64,000 bases of DNA, from assembly GCA_963966185.1 (NCBI GenBank), contig CAWZYM010000348.1:629501-693500 (forward strand). Reading direction: 5' to 3'. The stretch is from Rhabditoides inermis (lineage: Eukaryota > Nematoda > Chromadorea > Rhabditida > Rhabditidae). Shown piece by piece: positions 12,015 through 24,375 of the stretch (the first letter of the stretch is position 1; each line of letters opens with the position of its first letter). The position numbers were made by a program, and so were the translations under genes. The notes under the pieces are model-generated. The model searched no databases, was not told the DNA's origin, and saw only the letters and a program-made list of their open reading frames with translations.

Positions 12015-13283
12015 TATTCATGAAAAACTCTTCCCGCAAACAATCAGTGATAGCAAACATGACTTTAATAATTATTATGAGTTTTGTAATGAGTTTTATA
12101 ATGAACTGTATTAATTTATGCGATGAAGATGATCAACGATTTGAGACAGAAGTTACACCGTAAATTAGTGGTTGTTTGGTGAAGTGGGTACAGCATTCGC
12201 ATATTTTCTTACACGATCCAACTTGACCATCATTGCTCACAGTGTATAGCCTTGCATTCGCACGCATCCCGCCTCTCCCCACTCGGAAACCATCCGGTCG
12301 CAGAAATGCAGGTAGACCTCGATAGACAGGCCAGGTCGGAGTTGAAGCACTTCTGCGATCAAATTGAGGAGAGGCGGGAGTCAGCATAGCAACAATAAAT
12401 AACACCATCGGCTGCACATATGTGAGTTAAATTAGGGCAATCTCTTCTTAAAACTTTTCCTTGGTTTTTTTAAAATATAAATCTGATGACCATTGTACGG
12501 GAAAAGCGGAATTAGTTAGTAGAAAGTCATACTTATGCGAGAGAGATGTACTTATGAAAGTTTGGTTTCGAATCACATATAGGGGCCTCAACCGCCGCCT
12601 AAAAACTCGCGCGCGCGCATTTCGGTTATACGGGCCGCGCGCGCTTAAAACTTGACATACGCTTATGAAACTTTCCTAAAAATACTTTTTCGTTATCAGG
12701 CATCGATTAAAATAAAGATCTTGAAGTTTGGTTGTAAAAAGTTAAAAACGTCTATATCATTTTTAGGAAGATAGCTACAGAAATGGGGTTTGTTGGACGC
12801 GATTGCTTGACTGCCAAGGATTCCAAAAATATGCAATGTTAGACCATTATCATTTTAGGAATATACGATATCGTGAAAAAAACTACTAAATTGGGTATTA
12901 GCTAGCTGTATTATTATTATTCTTGTTGTTATTATCGTACGATAATCATTGTACCTTCAGCAGCGGATTGGCAGTGAGTTGTTTGGTTGGTAGTAACTCA
13001 TATTTTTTTAACTTTTTCAAATATTTTTATGCAGCATCTATAGAGCATTCCCCATTTTCATCGTATGGCATCATCGCCGGAGGAAACGACGAGAAAATGA
13101 ATCGATATCAACGACATTTTTCGGTTTTGTCCTTTATTACTGTAAGTATAAAGAACAATTTTCGAAATCGACAAAAAAACGTTTTTTAAGAGATCTTGTA
13201 CACAACATATTCAAGTATCAGCCCTCTAGCTCAAAGAAGTTATTAAAACAAAACAGTTTACACTACTGGAATACGCTGTTTTA

Positions 13284-14345
13284 AGGGTCTTCTTAGATGC
13301 ACTTTTACCCTGAACTATCGTTTGGGGTGGTCCAAAGAAGGTCCAAACAAGCTCCGAACAGCCTCGTTTTCAATGAGAAATCGTTTGGCCCAAACACCTC
13401 TTATTGAGGGCAAACTTTGCCCGAACACGTCCGAACATCGCTCGGCAGCCCCAAACAACCCCGAAAGATCAGCCCGAAACAATGAAATGAGAGAGAATCG
13501 CTTGGAGCTCGCTGGGTCCCGAAACGAGTGACCTTTCATGTGATGATAGAGTATGATAGCATGACATCATGCCAGCCTGCGCGACCTCGGTCAAAACAGT
13601 CAAAACAGCTCGGTCAAAACAGCTGATCGACTGCGATGAGAAAACGTGTAGAAAGTGGTCTCTGGTTTTGATTGTTTCGTCATTACTTCATTAACTTGAC
13701 CGTGTTTTTGATTGTTTCGTCATTACTTTTGATTGTTTCGTCATTACTTCATTAACGTGACCGTGTTTCGAGTTAAATGTGCTCTGATAATGTTTCGTTT
13801 TCTGATATGTAAACATCAGCCCCTTAAACACACAATCAAGTGATTGAATTCAAAAATCACTTTCGAAATGGAGGAAACTGGAGCCTCAAGGCATATCGCA
13901 TATCGCACAAAGAAAAGGAAATATAGGGAGTATAATTCACAAAAAAAGTCAATGACAAATCTCTAAACACAGTGATATTATCAACAAGAACTTCACAAAC
14001 ATCCGTTTTCTCATCGCAGTCGATCAGCTGTTTTGACCGAGCGGTCGCGCAGGCTGGCATGATGTCATGCTATCATACTCTATCATCACATGAAAGGTCA
14101 CTCGTTTCAGGACCCAGCGAGCTCCAAGCGATTCTCTCTCATTTCATTGTTTTGGGCTGATCTTTCGGGGTTGTTTGGGGCTGCCGAGCGATGTTCGGAT
14201 GTGTTCGGGCAAAGTTTGCCCTCAATAAGAGGTGTTTGGGCCAAACGATTTCCCTTTGAAAACGAGGCTGTTCGGGGCTTGTTTGGACCTTCTTTGGACC
14301 ACCCCGAACGATAGTTCAGGGTAAAAGTGCATCTAAGAAGACCCT
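13284..14345. mobile_element. PIF/Harbinger-like MITE with long inverted repeats
   Basis: The element begins AGGGTCTTCTTAGATGCAC and ends with its exact reverse complement. The inverted arms run about 350 bases each (to about 13640, and from about 13995), leaving about 350 bases of unique centre. It is flanked by TTA at 13281-13283 and 14346-14348. The second copy of the host repeat has a single TTA at 47740-47742 and no insertion, so this is a precise insertion with a 3-bp TTA target duplication. TTA/TWA duplication is the hallmark of PIF/Harbinger elements. There is no transposase, so it is non-autonomous. Confidence 0.85.
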
Positions 14346-14348
14346 TTA

Positions 14349-14700
14349 GGCTCTGTTTGTTTGTTTGTTTGTTTATCAGCCTGATTCCGATATGTACATA
14401 CAATGGTAGCATGATGGGTTATCTGGAAGCACACACATAATCCTACAGTGGGGTATTGGGGCTCCTTGGCTGGAACAGTGCGGCGCGAGTCCTGACTGAT
14501 TATGGTAGATGGGCGTGAACATCGCGAAGTGACCAGTTCCGGATGCGAGGCGTGGTAGAAGATCTTGAAAGACTGCCGCCGCCGATGGTAGGGCTCTCAG
14601 AGAGAAGAGAGTGGGTTCACGCGGCCCACCGGAAGGTAGTGGAATTCAGTAGAACAATTGCCCGCGAGGGGAATCGAACCAGCGACCGTTCAGCAGTGTC
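14349..14700 (-). repeat. tRNA-derived SINE (family B) with an (AAAC)n tail
   Basis: On the - strand a pol III B box (GCTGGTTCGATTCCCC) lies at about 14665-14692. A unique body of about 300 bases follows, then a tail of ATAAACAAACAAAC repeats ending near 14349. The same unit, with a shorter tail, sits at about 47743-48085 in the second copy of repeat family D. No A box is evident, so both copies may share a 5' truncation. Confidence 0.65.
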
Positions 14701-14940
14701 GAAATTTTCACTGAAAAGCTTTTGTGAAAAACACAAACGACTTTTTCAAAAACGACACAAACGACACTTTTCCGAACGCGGAGTTAATTCCAAGACAAAT
14801 CGCGCAAAACTAATTAACCATTCGAATGAATTCAATTGCATGCGCTAATTTGCACGCGTAAAGAGACCGCCAAGCGAAAATACACCTCTGCCGAATGAAC
14901 TTGGACAGGCGCTATAGTGGGTCCCCCGTTCTCGCGGTCC

Positions 14941-15419
14941 GCTAGTTACGAGAAATGACGCAGACACAAACCAGACAATCGGTCGATTATGGAAATGATC
15001 TCTATTCCAAGGGGCGATTGCCGGTTTTGTCGAATATCTTGACCATGAATGAAAAATCTTAAAATTTTGCTACGTAGGTTTGTTTGTATGCCTATCAAGT
15101 ATGCGCTGATTAATTTTTGTGAAATTTTATTCAATACGAACCGAGTTATTTCCAAATTTGTGTACAAAATGGGGGATAACTGCGAGTTGGTAGCTCAACT
15201 CTGATACAGAATCAGAGTACTCTAATGGGAGGAAGAATCCATGATTATACATGTTGAGTTTTTTTCACTGGAAAACGGTTAAATATGGATTTTGATTTTA
15301 CCCGTTTTCTTATTTTGCTAATTATTATGAGTACCAGACTAAATTTTCCAAATTTTCGTACGTAGAGTTCTAGTAAACGGGTTTAAGAAGCTACCATCCA
15401 AAAATTGTAGAAAAAATAT
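14941..15419. other. AT-rich stretch without recognisable content
   Basis: No gene, tRNA or clear repeat is visible. It separates repeat family D from the Helitron-like block. Confidence 0.5.
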
Positions 15420-15439
15420 TCGCAGCGCCCGCTGCGCCG

Positions 15440-16317
15440 GTCTGGCTAAATGCCCTATGGTTTCCGTCCGTCCATCGCTCTACCGCGCCACCCACTACTC
15501 CTATCTAGCCAAACGTGACATCGATCCGATGGTCTCGGTCCCGAGATGCAGAATTCCAATTTTCAGCCCTTTATCTCTCATATCCGCGGAGCTATAAGCT
15601 CGAGAAAGTCCGACGAAATAGCGCGTAATCAGAGAGCGTCAGACAGAAAAGCAGTGAAATAGTGTGTCAGATGAAGAGACGGTTAGGTCGTTGAACGGTT
15701 GCAACGAGTAGACCTTACAAGAACGAGTACTGCGAATCGCAGACTTCAGCTTTCGAGAAACGGTTTCGACGTCACTCCTCTACACTCCCTCACCTACAAA
15801 TCTGCCCGTAATCTTTTTATAAATCTTCCTGGTTTCCTTTCACGAAGTGATTTAGTCGAGGCGAGGCGACACCAAACAGTTGTCGCGGGCTGTTCAAGAA
15901 AACTAGGCAATCGTGTAAGGTCTAACTTTACTACAACATGCAAATAGGTGGCCACTACACTTCTACCAAAATTCGCATCTTTTTGTGACCTCTGACGCCT
16001 GCAATCAATTAAATTCCTCTAATCGACGTCGTTTTATTGCCCCGCGACGAGAGAGTGTGGCGAGGTGAGAGTGCGCCAGCTGCCAGTCTGTCTGATGTCA
16101 GAGAAAGAGACAGTCAATTGTGCAAATGAGCGAGAGTATCACCATGCACTACGAAACAGCTCACCACACTCCAACAAACTATTTTCTGAGCACATACAAT
16201 AAAACAATACTATATGCACTCACGTCATTCTATATTCAATCATAGAAGTGAGGCGAGGCGAAATACTATGTAACCTCCTTTTCTCATCTCTCTCCTTTAC
16301 TTATCCCTCTCTTCTCA

Positions 16318-16373
<56 letters not shown>

Positions 16374-16504
16374 CCTCTCTCCCTCTCTTCCTCTATCTCT
16401 CTCTTATATATTATGATTTTAGATTATTGATAACTATGAAGTCTACTGGGATCTAAAATAAATAATAATTGTCAACCAGCTGCTCATCCCACTCTCTTTC
16501 TCTT

Positions 16505-16553
<49 letters not shown>

Positions 16554-16640
16554 CTCTCTCGCTCGCTTAAATTTTATAATATAAGACCAGTAATAACTAT
16601 AAAGTATATTTGTATCTCTAATAAATAAAAATTGTCAACC
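15440..16640. repeat. 1.2-kb module M, copy 1
   Basis: This module recurs at 19690-20875 and, shortened, at 23515-24375. In order it holds the TACCGCGCCACCCACTACTC block, a short open frame (15699-15947), GCCCCGCGACGAGAGAGTGT, two CT microsatellites (about 16320-16410 and 16495-16565), and the TTGTCAACCAGCTACTGATAG junction that leads into the satellite. The frame is open in all three copies, but nothing in it resembles a known protein. Confidence 0.85.
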
Positions 16641-19410
16641 AGCTACTGATAGGCTTTTACCGCGGAGTGTGCCGGAGCGCCCTCTATGAGCATACGAGAG
16701 AGTGAAAGATCAGAGAGTAGGAGAGAATGCATATCAGTATCAGTGTTCAATATATTATTATAATTACTGATCTACTGATCGGCTTTGACCGCGGAGGCGC
16801 GCGTAGCGTGCCGGAGCGTCCTCTAAAGGCATACGATAGAGTAAAAGATCAAAGAGTCGGAGATAATTCATATCAGTAGCAGTGATCAATGCATTCTTAC
16901 TATTACTGATCTACTGATATATTTTGACCGCGGAGGCGCGTGGAGCGTGCCGGAGCGCTTTCTATGTGCATACGAGAGAGTGAAAGATCAGAGAGTCGGA
17001 GAAAATTCATATCAGTAGCAGTGATCAATGCATTCTTACTATTACTGATCTACTGATATATTTTGACCGCGGAGGCGCGCGGAGCGTGCCGGAGCGCTTT
17101 CTATGTGCATACGAGAGAGTGAAAGATCAGAGAGTCGGAGAAAATCCATATCAGTAGCAGTGATCAATGCATTCTTACTATTACTGATCTACTGATATAT
17201 TTTGACCGCGGAGGCGCGCGGAGCGTGCCGGAGCGCTTTCTATGTGCATACGAGAGAGTGAAAGATCAGAGATTCGGAGAAAATTCATATCAGTAGCAGT
17301 GATCAATATATTCTTATTATTACTGATCTACTGATAGGCTTTGACCGCGGAGGCGCGCGGAGCGTGCTGGAGCGCTTTCTATGTGCATACGAGAAAGTGA
17401 ACGATCAGAGAGTCGGAGAAAATTCATATCAGTAGCAGTGATCAATGCATTCTTACTAATACTGATCTACTGATATATTTTGACCGCGGAGGCGCGCGGA
17501 GCGTGCCGGAGCGCTTTCTATGTGCATACGAGAGAAAGAAAGATCAGAGAGTCGGAGAAAATTCATATCAGTAGTAGTGATCAATGCATTCTTACTATTA
17601 CTGATCTACTGATATATTTTGACCGCGGAGGCGCGCGGAGCGTGCCGGAGCGCTTTCTATGTGCATACGAGAAAGTGAACGATCAGAGAGTCGGAGAAAA
17701 TTCATATCAGTAGCAGTGATCAATGCATTCTTACTATTACTGATCTACTGATATATTTTGACCGCGGAGGCGCGCGGAGCGTGCCGGAGCGCTTTCTATG
17801 TGCATACGAGAGAGTGAAAGATCAGAGATTCGGAGAAAATTCATATCAGTAGCAGTGATCAATATATTCTTATTATTACTGATCTACTGATAGGCTTTGA
17901 CCGCGGAGGCGCGCGGAGCGTGCCGGAGCGCTTTCTATGTGCATACGAGAGAGTAAAATTTCAGAGAGTCGGAGAAAATGCATAGCGTGCCGGAGCGCTT
18001 TCTATGTGCGGAGCGTGCCGGAGCGCTTTCTATGTGCATACGAGAAAGTGAACGATCAGAGAGTCGGAGAAAATTCATATCAGTAGCAGTCATCAATGCA
18101 TTCTTACTAATACTGATCTACTGATATATTTTGACCGCGGAGGCGCGCGGAGCGTGCCGGAGCGCTTTCTATGTACATACGAGAGAGTGAAAGATCAGAG
18201 ATTCGGAGAAAATTCATATCAGTAGCAGTGATCAATATATTCTTATTATTACTGATCTACTGATAGGCTTTGACCGCGGAGGCGCGCGGAGCGTGCCGGA
18301 GCGCTTTCTATGTGCATACGAGAAAGTGAACGATCAGAGAGTCGGAGAAAATTCATATCAGTAGCAGTGATCAATGCATTCTTACTAATACTGATCTACT
18401 GATATATTTTGACCGCGGAGGCGCGCGGAGCGTGCCGGAGCGCTTTCTATGTGCATACGAGAGAAAGAAAGATCAGAGAGTCGGAGAAAATTCATATCAG
18501 TGGTAGTGATCAATGCATTCTTACTACTACTGATCTACTGATATATTTTGACCGCGGAGGCGCGCGGAGCGTGCCGGAGCGCTTTCTATGTGCATACGAG
18601 AAAGTGAACGATCAGAGAGTCGGAGAAAATTCATATCAGTAGCAGTGATCAATGCATTCTTACTATTACTGATCTACTGATAGAATTTGACCGCAGAGGC
18701 GCGCGGAGCGTGCCGGAGCGCTTTCTATGTGCATACGAGAGAGTGAAAGATCAGAGAGTCGGAGAAAATTCATATCAGTAGCAGTGATCAATGCATTCTT
18801 ACTATTACTGATCTACTGATGGAATTTGACCGCGGAGGCGCGCGGAACGTGCCGGAGCGCTTTCTATGTGCATACGAGAGAAAGAAAAATCAGAGAGTCG
18901 GAGAAAATTCATATCAGTAGCAGTGATCAATGCATTCTTACTATTACTGATCTACTGATATATTTTGACCGCGAATGCGCGCGAAGCGTGCCGGAGCGCT
19001 TTCTATGTGCGTACGAGAGAGTAAAAGATCAGAGAGTAGGAGAGAAGGCATATCAGTATCAGTGATCAGTATATTATTATAATTACTGATCTACTGATCG
19101 GCTTTGACCGCGGATGCGCGCGAAGCGTGCCGGAGCGCTTTCTATGTGCGTACGAAAGAGTAAAAGCTCAGAGAGTAGGAGAGAAGGCATATCAGTATCA
19201 GTGATCAGTATATTATATTATTATAATTACTGATTCACTGATCGGCTTTGACCGCGGAGGCGCGCGAAGCGTGCCGGAGCGCCCTCCATGTGCATACGAG
19301 AGAGTAAAATATCAGAGAGTAGGAGAAAATGCATCATTAGTGATCATTATTGTTATTTTTATTACTGATCTACTGATATGCTCTGACAGCGGAGCGTGCC
19401 GGAGCGCATT
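16640..19410. repeat. Satellite array 1, 139-bp monomers
   Basis: About 20 head-to-tail monomers with a 139-base period. Each contains TTTGACCGCGGAGGCGCGCG, then GAGCGTGCCGGAGCG, a CTATGTGCATACGAGA block, GATCAGAGAGTCGGAGA, CATATCAGTA, and TTACTGATCTACTGAT. A truncated monomer with a nested duplication lies at about 17985-18015. The GC core resembles the terminal hairpin of unit H3 (GCGGAGGCGCGCGACAGCGC). Confidence 0.95.
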
Positions 19411-19689
19411 CTATGAGCATAGTAAATACATCTGTAGAAAAACAGTCAACCAGATACTATCAACCAGATAGACTGTGACACTTTCTAATTATTTAAAATT
19501 ACTGAAAATAAAAAAGGAAATAAATAAAGATCAGTCATCTACTGGAAGACTGACAACAGCACTTCTAGCACAGCTCCTAATAGCACTTCCAGAGCACATA
19601 TCAAATCAATCTATATATCAATCGATAGATAATTTTCTCCTCTATTTTATACCTATATTTCTAGCGCGCGAAGCGCGCTAGTCGCTAGT

Positions 19690-20731
19690 ATGTGTAAAAT
19701 GCCCTATGGTGTCTGTCCATACATCGCTCTACCGCGCCACCCACTACTCCTATCTAGCCAAACGTGACATCGATCCGATGGTCTCGGTCCCGAGATGCAG
19801 GATTCCAATTTTCAGATCTTTATCTCTCATATCCGCGGAGCTATAAGCTCAAAAAGGTCCGACGAAATAGCGCGTAATCCGAGAGAGTCAGACAGAAAAG
19901 AGGCGAAATAGTGTGTGAGGCGAGGAGACGGGTCACTGGCGAATCGGCTGCGGCGAGTAGGCCTTACAAGAACGAGTACTGCGAATCGCAGACTTCAGCT
20001 ATCGAAAAACGGTTTCGACGTCACTCCTCTACACTCCCTCACCTACAAATCTGCCCGTAATCTTTTTATAAATCCTCCTGGTTTCCTTTCACGAAGTGAT
20101 TTAGTCGAGGCGAGGCGACACCAAACAGTTGTCGCGGGCTGTTCAAGAAAACTAGGCAACCGTGTAAGGTCTCCCTTTACTACAACATGCAAATAGGTGG
20201 CCACTACACTTCTACCAAAATTTGCATCTTTTTGTGACCTCTGACGCTCGCTATCAATTAAATTCCTCTAATCGACGCCACTTTATTGCCCCGCGACGAG
20301 AGAGTGTGGCGAGGTGAGAGTGCGCCAGCTGCCAGTCTGTCTGCTGTTAGAGAAAGAGACAGTCAATTGTGCAAATGAGCGAGAACATCACCATGCACTA
20401 CGAAACAGCTCACCACACTCCAACAAACTATTTTCTGAGCACATACAATAAAACAATACTATGTATATGCACTCACGTCATTCTATATTCAATCATAGAA
20501 GTGAGGCGAGGCGAAATACAAATACTATGTAACCTCCTTTTCTCATCTCTCTCCTTTACTTATCCCTCTCTTCTCACGCCCCTCTCTCTCTCTCTTTCTC
20601 TTCCTCTCTCCCTCTCTTCCTCTATCTCTCTCTCTTATATATTATGATTTTAGATTATTGATAACTATGAAGTCTACTAGGATCTGAAACAAATAATAAT
20701 TGTCAACCAGCTGCTCATCCCACTCTCTCTC

Positions 20732-20783
<52 letters not shown>

Positions 20784-20875
20784 GCTCGCTCGCTTAAATT
20801 TTATAATAAAAGACCACTAATAACTATAAAGTATATTTGTATCTCTAATAAATAAAAAATGTCAACCAGCTACTG
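19690..20875. repeat. 1.2-kb module M, copy 2
   Basis: Closely matches 15440-16640 throughout, including the open frame (19915-20196 here) and the CT runs (about 20581-20635 and 20722-20792). Confidence 0.85.
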
Positions 20876-22150
20876 ATAGGCTTTTACCGCGGAGTGTGCC
20901 GGAGCGCCCTCTATGAGCATACGAGAGAGTGAAAGATCAAAGAGTCGGAGATAATTCATATCAGTAGCAGTGATCAATGCATTCTTACTATTACTGATCT
21001 ACTAATATATTTTGACCGCGGAGGCGCGCGTAGCGTGCCGGAGCGTCCTCTAAAGGCATACGATAGAGTAAAAGATCAAAGAGTCGGAGATAATTCATAT
21101 CAGTAGCAGCGATCAATGCATTCTTACTATTACTGATCTACTGATATATTTTGACCGCGGAGGCGCGCGGAGCGTGCCGGAGCGCTTTCTATGTGCATAC
21201 GAGAGAGTGAAAGATCAGAGAGTCGGAGAAAAATCATATCAGTAGCAGTGATCAATGCATTCTTACTATTACTGATCTACTGATATATTTTGACCGCGGA
21301 GGCGCGCGGAGCGTGCCGGAGCGCTTTCTATGTGCATACGAGAGAGTGAAAGATCAGAGAGTCGGAGAAAAATCATATCAGTAGCAGTGATCAATGCATT
21401 CTTACTATTACTGATCTACTGATATTTTGTGACCGCGGAGGCGCGCGGAGCGCTTTCTATGTGCATACGAGAGAGTGAAAGATCAGAGATTCGGAGAAAA
21501 TTCATATCAGTAGCAGTGATCAATGCATTCTTACTATTACTGATCTACTGATATATTTTGACCGCGGAGGCGCGCGGAGCGTGCCGGAGCGCCCTCTATG
21601 TGCATACGAGAAAGTAAAAAATCAGAGAGTCGGAAAAAATGCATATCAGTATCAGTGATCAATGTTTTATTATAATTACTGATTTACTGATCGGCTTTGA
21701 CCGCGGAGGCGCGCGAAGCGTGCCGGAGCGCCTTCTATGTGCATAAGAGAGAGTAAAAAATCAGAGAGTCGGAGAAAATGCATATCAGTATCAGTGACCA
21801 ATGTTTTATTATAATTACTGATCTACTGATCGGCTTTGACCGCGGAGGCGCGCGAAGCGTGCCGGAGCGACTTCTATGTGCATACGAGAGAGTAAAAGAT
21901 CAGAGAGTAGGAGAAAAGGCATATCAGTATCAGTGATCAATGTATTATTATAATTACTGATCTACTGATCGGCTTTGACCGCGGAGGCGCGCGAAGCGTG
22001 CCGGAGCGCTTTCTATGTGCATACGAGAAAATGAAAGATCAGAGAGTCGGAGAAAATACATATCAGTATCAGTGATCATTATATTGTTATTTTATTACTG
22101 ATCTACTGATAGGCTCTGACAGCGGAGCGTGCCGGAGCGCCTTCTACGAG
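20876..22150. repeat. Satellite array 2, 139-bp monomers
   Basis: About nine monomers of the same 139-bp family as array 1. The last few are more diverged (GCGCGAAGCGTGCCGGAGCG variants). One monomer near 21430-21470 lacks part of the GC core. Confidence 0.95.
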
Positions 22151-22359
22151 CGTAGTAAACACATCTGTAGAAAAGCAGTCAACCAGATACTATCAACCAG
22201 AAACTGATAAACTGTGACACTTTCTAATTATTTGAAACTACTGAAAAATAGAAAAAAAGGAAATGAATAAAGATCAGTCATCTACTGAAAGACTGACGAC
22301 AGCACTCCTAGAACATTTCCTAATAGCACATCCAGAGCACATTTCAAGTCAATTATTAG

Positions 22360-23425
22360 TTCCGTGAAAACTAATCATTGTCAACCACCTACTGATAGAG
22401 TTTGACCGCTGAGGCGCGCGGAGCGGCTGTCTGTGATCATAGGCGAGAGTAGGTGATTTATAAGATCAGATCCGTGATAAATAATCATTGTCAACCAGCT
22501 ACTGATAGAATTTGACCGCGGAGGCGCGCGGAGCGGCTATCTATGATCATAGGCGAGAGTAGATATTTTATAATATTAGACTTGTGATAACTAATCATTG
22601 TCAACCAGCTACTGATAGAATTTGACCGCTGAGGCGCGCGGAGCGGCTGTCTATGATCATAGGCGAGAGTAGAGATTTTATAATATAAGATCCGTGATAA
22701 CTAATCATTGTCAACCAGCTACTGATAGTTGGACCGCTGAGGCGCGCGGACCGGCTGTCTATGATCATAGGCGAGAGTAGAGATTTTATAATATTAGATC
22801 CGTGATAACTAATCATTGTTAACCAGCTACTGATAGTTTGACCGCTGAGGCGCGCGGAGCGGCTGTCTATGATCATAGGCGAGAGTAGAGATTTTATAAT
22901 ATAAGATCCGTGATAACTAATCATTGTCAACCAGCTACTGATAGTTTGACCGCTGAGGCGCGCGGACCGGCTGTGTATGATCATAGGCGAGAGTAGAGAT
23001 TTTATAATATTAGATCCGTGATAACTAATCATTGTCCACCAGCTACTGATAGTTTGACCGCGGAGGCGCGCGGAGCGGCTGTCTATGATTATAGGCGAGA
23101 GTAGAGATTTTATAATATAAGATCCGTCATAACTAATCATTGTCAACCAGCTACTGATAGAATTTGACCGCGGAGGCGCGCTGAGCGGAGATCTATGATC
23201 ATAGACGAGAGTAGAGATTTTATAATATTAGATCCGTGAAAACTAATCATTGTCAACCAGCTACTGATAAAATTTGACCGCGGAGGCGCGCGGAGCGGCT
23301 GTCTATGATCATAGGCGAGAGTAGAGATTTTATAATATCAATTCCGTGATAACTAATCATTGTCAACCAGCTACTGATAGAATTTGACCGCGGAGGCGCT
23401 CGGAGCGGCTATCTATGATCGTAAA
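22360..23425. repeat. Satellite array 3, about 108-bp monomers
   Basis: About ten monomers of roughly 108 bases share the GACCGCTGAGGCGCGCGGAG core with the 139-bp family. The rest differs: CTATGATCATAGGCGAGAG, an ATTTTATAATATAAGATCC block and AACTAATCATTGTCAACCAG. Because 108 is a multiple of three, a 181-codon frame stays open on the - strand across five monomers. This is a by-product of the period. Confidence 0.93.
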
Positions 23426-23514
23426 GTAGTTATTTTATGACGAGAAAGTGAAAGATCAGAGAGTCGGAGAAAATGCATATCTGTATTAGTGACCAATGTA
23501 TTATTATAATTACA

Positions 23515-24375
23515 TTGAAAAACGGTTTCGACGTCACTCCTCTACACTCCCTCACCTACAAATTGGCCCGTAATCTTTTTATAACTCTTCCTGGTTTCCT
23601 TTCACGAAGTGATTTAGTCGAGGCGAGGCGACACCAAACAGTTGTCGCGGGCTGTTCAAGAAAACTAGGCAATCGTGTAAGGTCTCCCTTTACTACAACA
23701 TGCATATAGGTGGTCACTACACTTCTACCAAAATTTGCATCTTTTTGTGACCTCTGACGCCCGCTATCAATTAAATTCCTCTAATCGACGCCACTTTATT
23801 GCCCCGCGACGAGAGAGTGTGGCGAGGTGAGAGTGCGCCAGCTGCCAGTCTGTCTGATGTCAGAGAAAAAGACAGTCAATTGTGCAAATGAGCGAGAACA
23901 TCACCATGCACTACGAAACAGCTCACCACACTCCAACAAACTATTTTCTGAGCACATACAATAAAACAATACTATGTATTTGCACTCACGTCATTCTATA
24001 TTCAATCATAGAAGTGAGGCGAGGCGAAATATTATGTAACCTCCTTTTCTCATCTCTCTCCTTTACTTATCCCTCTCTTCTCACGTCTCTCTCTCTCTCT
24101 CTCTCTCTTTTTTTCTCTTTCTCTCCCTCTCTCCCTCTCTTCCTCTATCTCTCTCTTATATATTATGATTTTAGATTATTGATAACTATGAAGTCTACTA
24201 GGATCTAAAACAAATAATAATTGTCAACCAGCTGCTCATCTCTCTCTCTCTCTCTCTCTCGCTCGCTCGCTTAAATTTTATAATATAAGACCAGTAATAA
24301 CTTATAACTATAAAGTATATTTGTATCTCTAATAAATAAAAATTGTCAACCAGCTACTCATAGGCTTTTACCGCG
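23515..24375. repeat. Module M, copy 3 (5'-shortened)
   Basis: Matches the latter two-thirds of 15440-16640, starting at the GGTTTCGACGTCACTCCTC block, with CT runs at about 24083-24150 and 24239-24262. Confidence 0.85.

Larger units (their letters stand above)
12210..14940. repeat. Dispersed repeat family D, copy 1 (interrupted)
   Basis: Segments 12215-12580, 12905-13283 and 14346-14915 align in order with the continuous copy at about 46960-48315. The middle is split by a 1,062-bp inverted-repeat element (13284-14345). A GC-rich segment at 12580-12905 is absent or replaced in the other copy. The left end carries a - strand frame (VYRGLPAFLRPDGFRVGRGG and on) that stays open in both copies, but I cannot name it. 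The right end includes a minus-oriented SINE. Confidence 0.75.
15420..19681 (+). mobile_element. Helitron-like unit H1 with internal satellite array
   Basis: The unit ends in a near-perfect GC hairpin (CTAGCGCGCGAAGCGCGCTAG) whose last four bases are CTAG followed by T. This is the CTRR|T form of Helitron 3' ends. The 5' side carries the conserved start region ATGCCCTATGG with a GTCCGTCC-type run, shared with H2. TC at 15420-15421 is the best 5' candidate, but the preceding base is T rather than the A expected for canonical Helitrons, so the 5' edge is tentative. After a 1.2-kb module (15440-16640) the rest is mostly 139-bp satellite. There is no Rep/helicase, so the unit is non-autonomous. 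Confidence 0.6.

Noticed and set aside
22601..23146. 181-codon - strand open frame of repeated 36-residue units
   Set aside because: It lies wholly in the about 108-bp satellite; the period is a multiple of three, so an open frame persists without selection.
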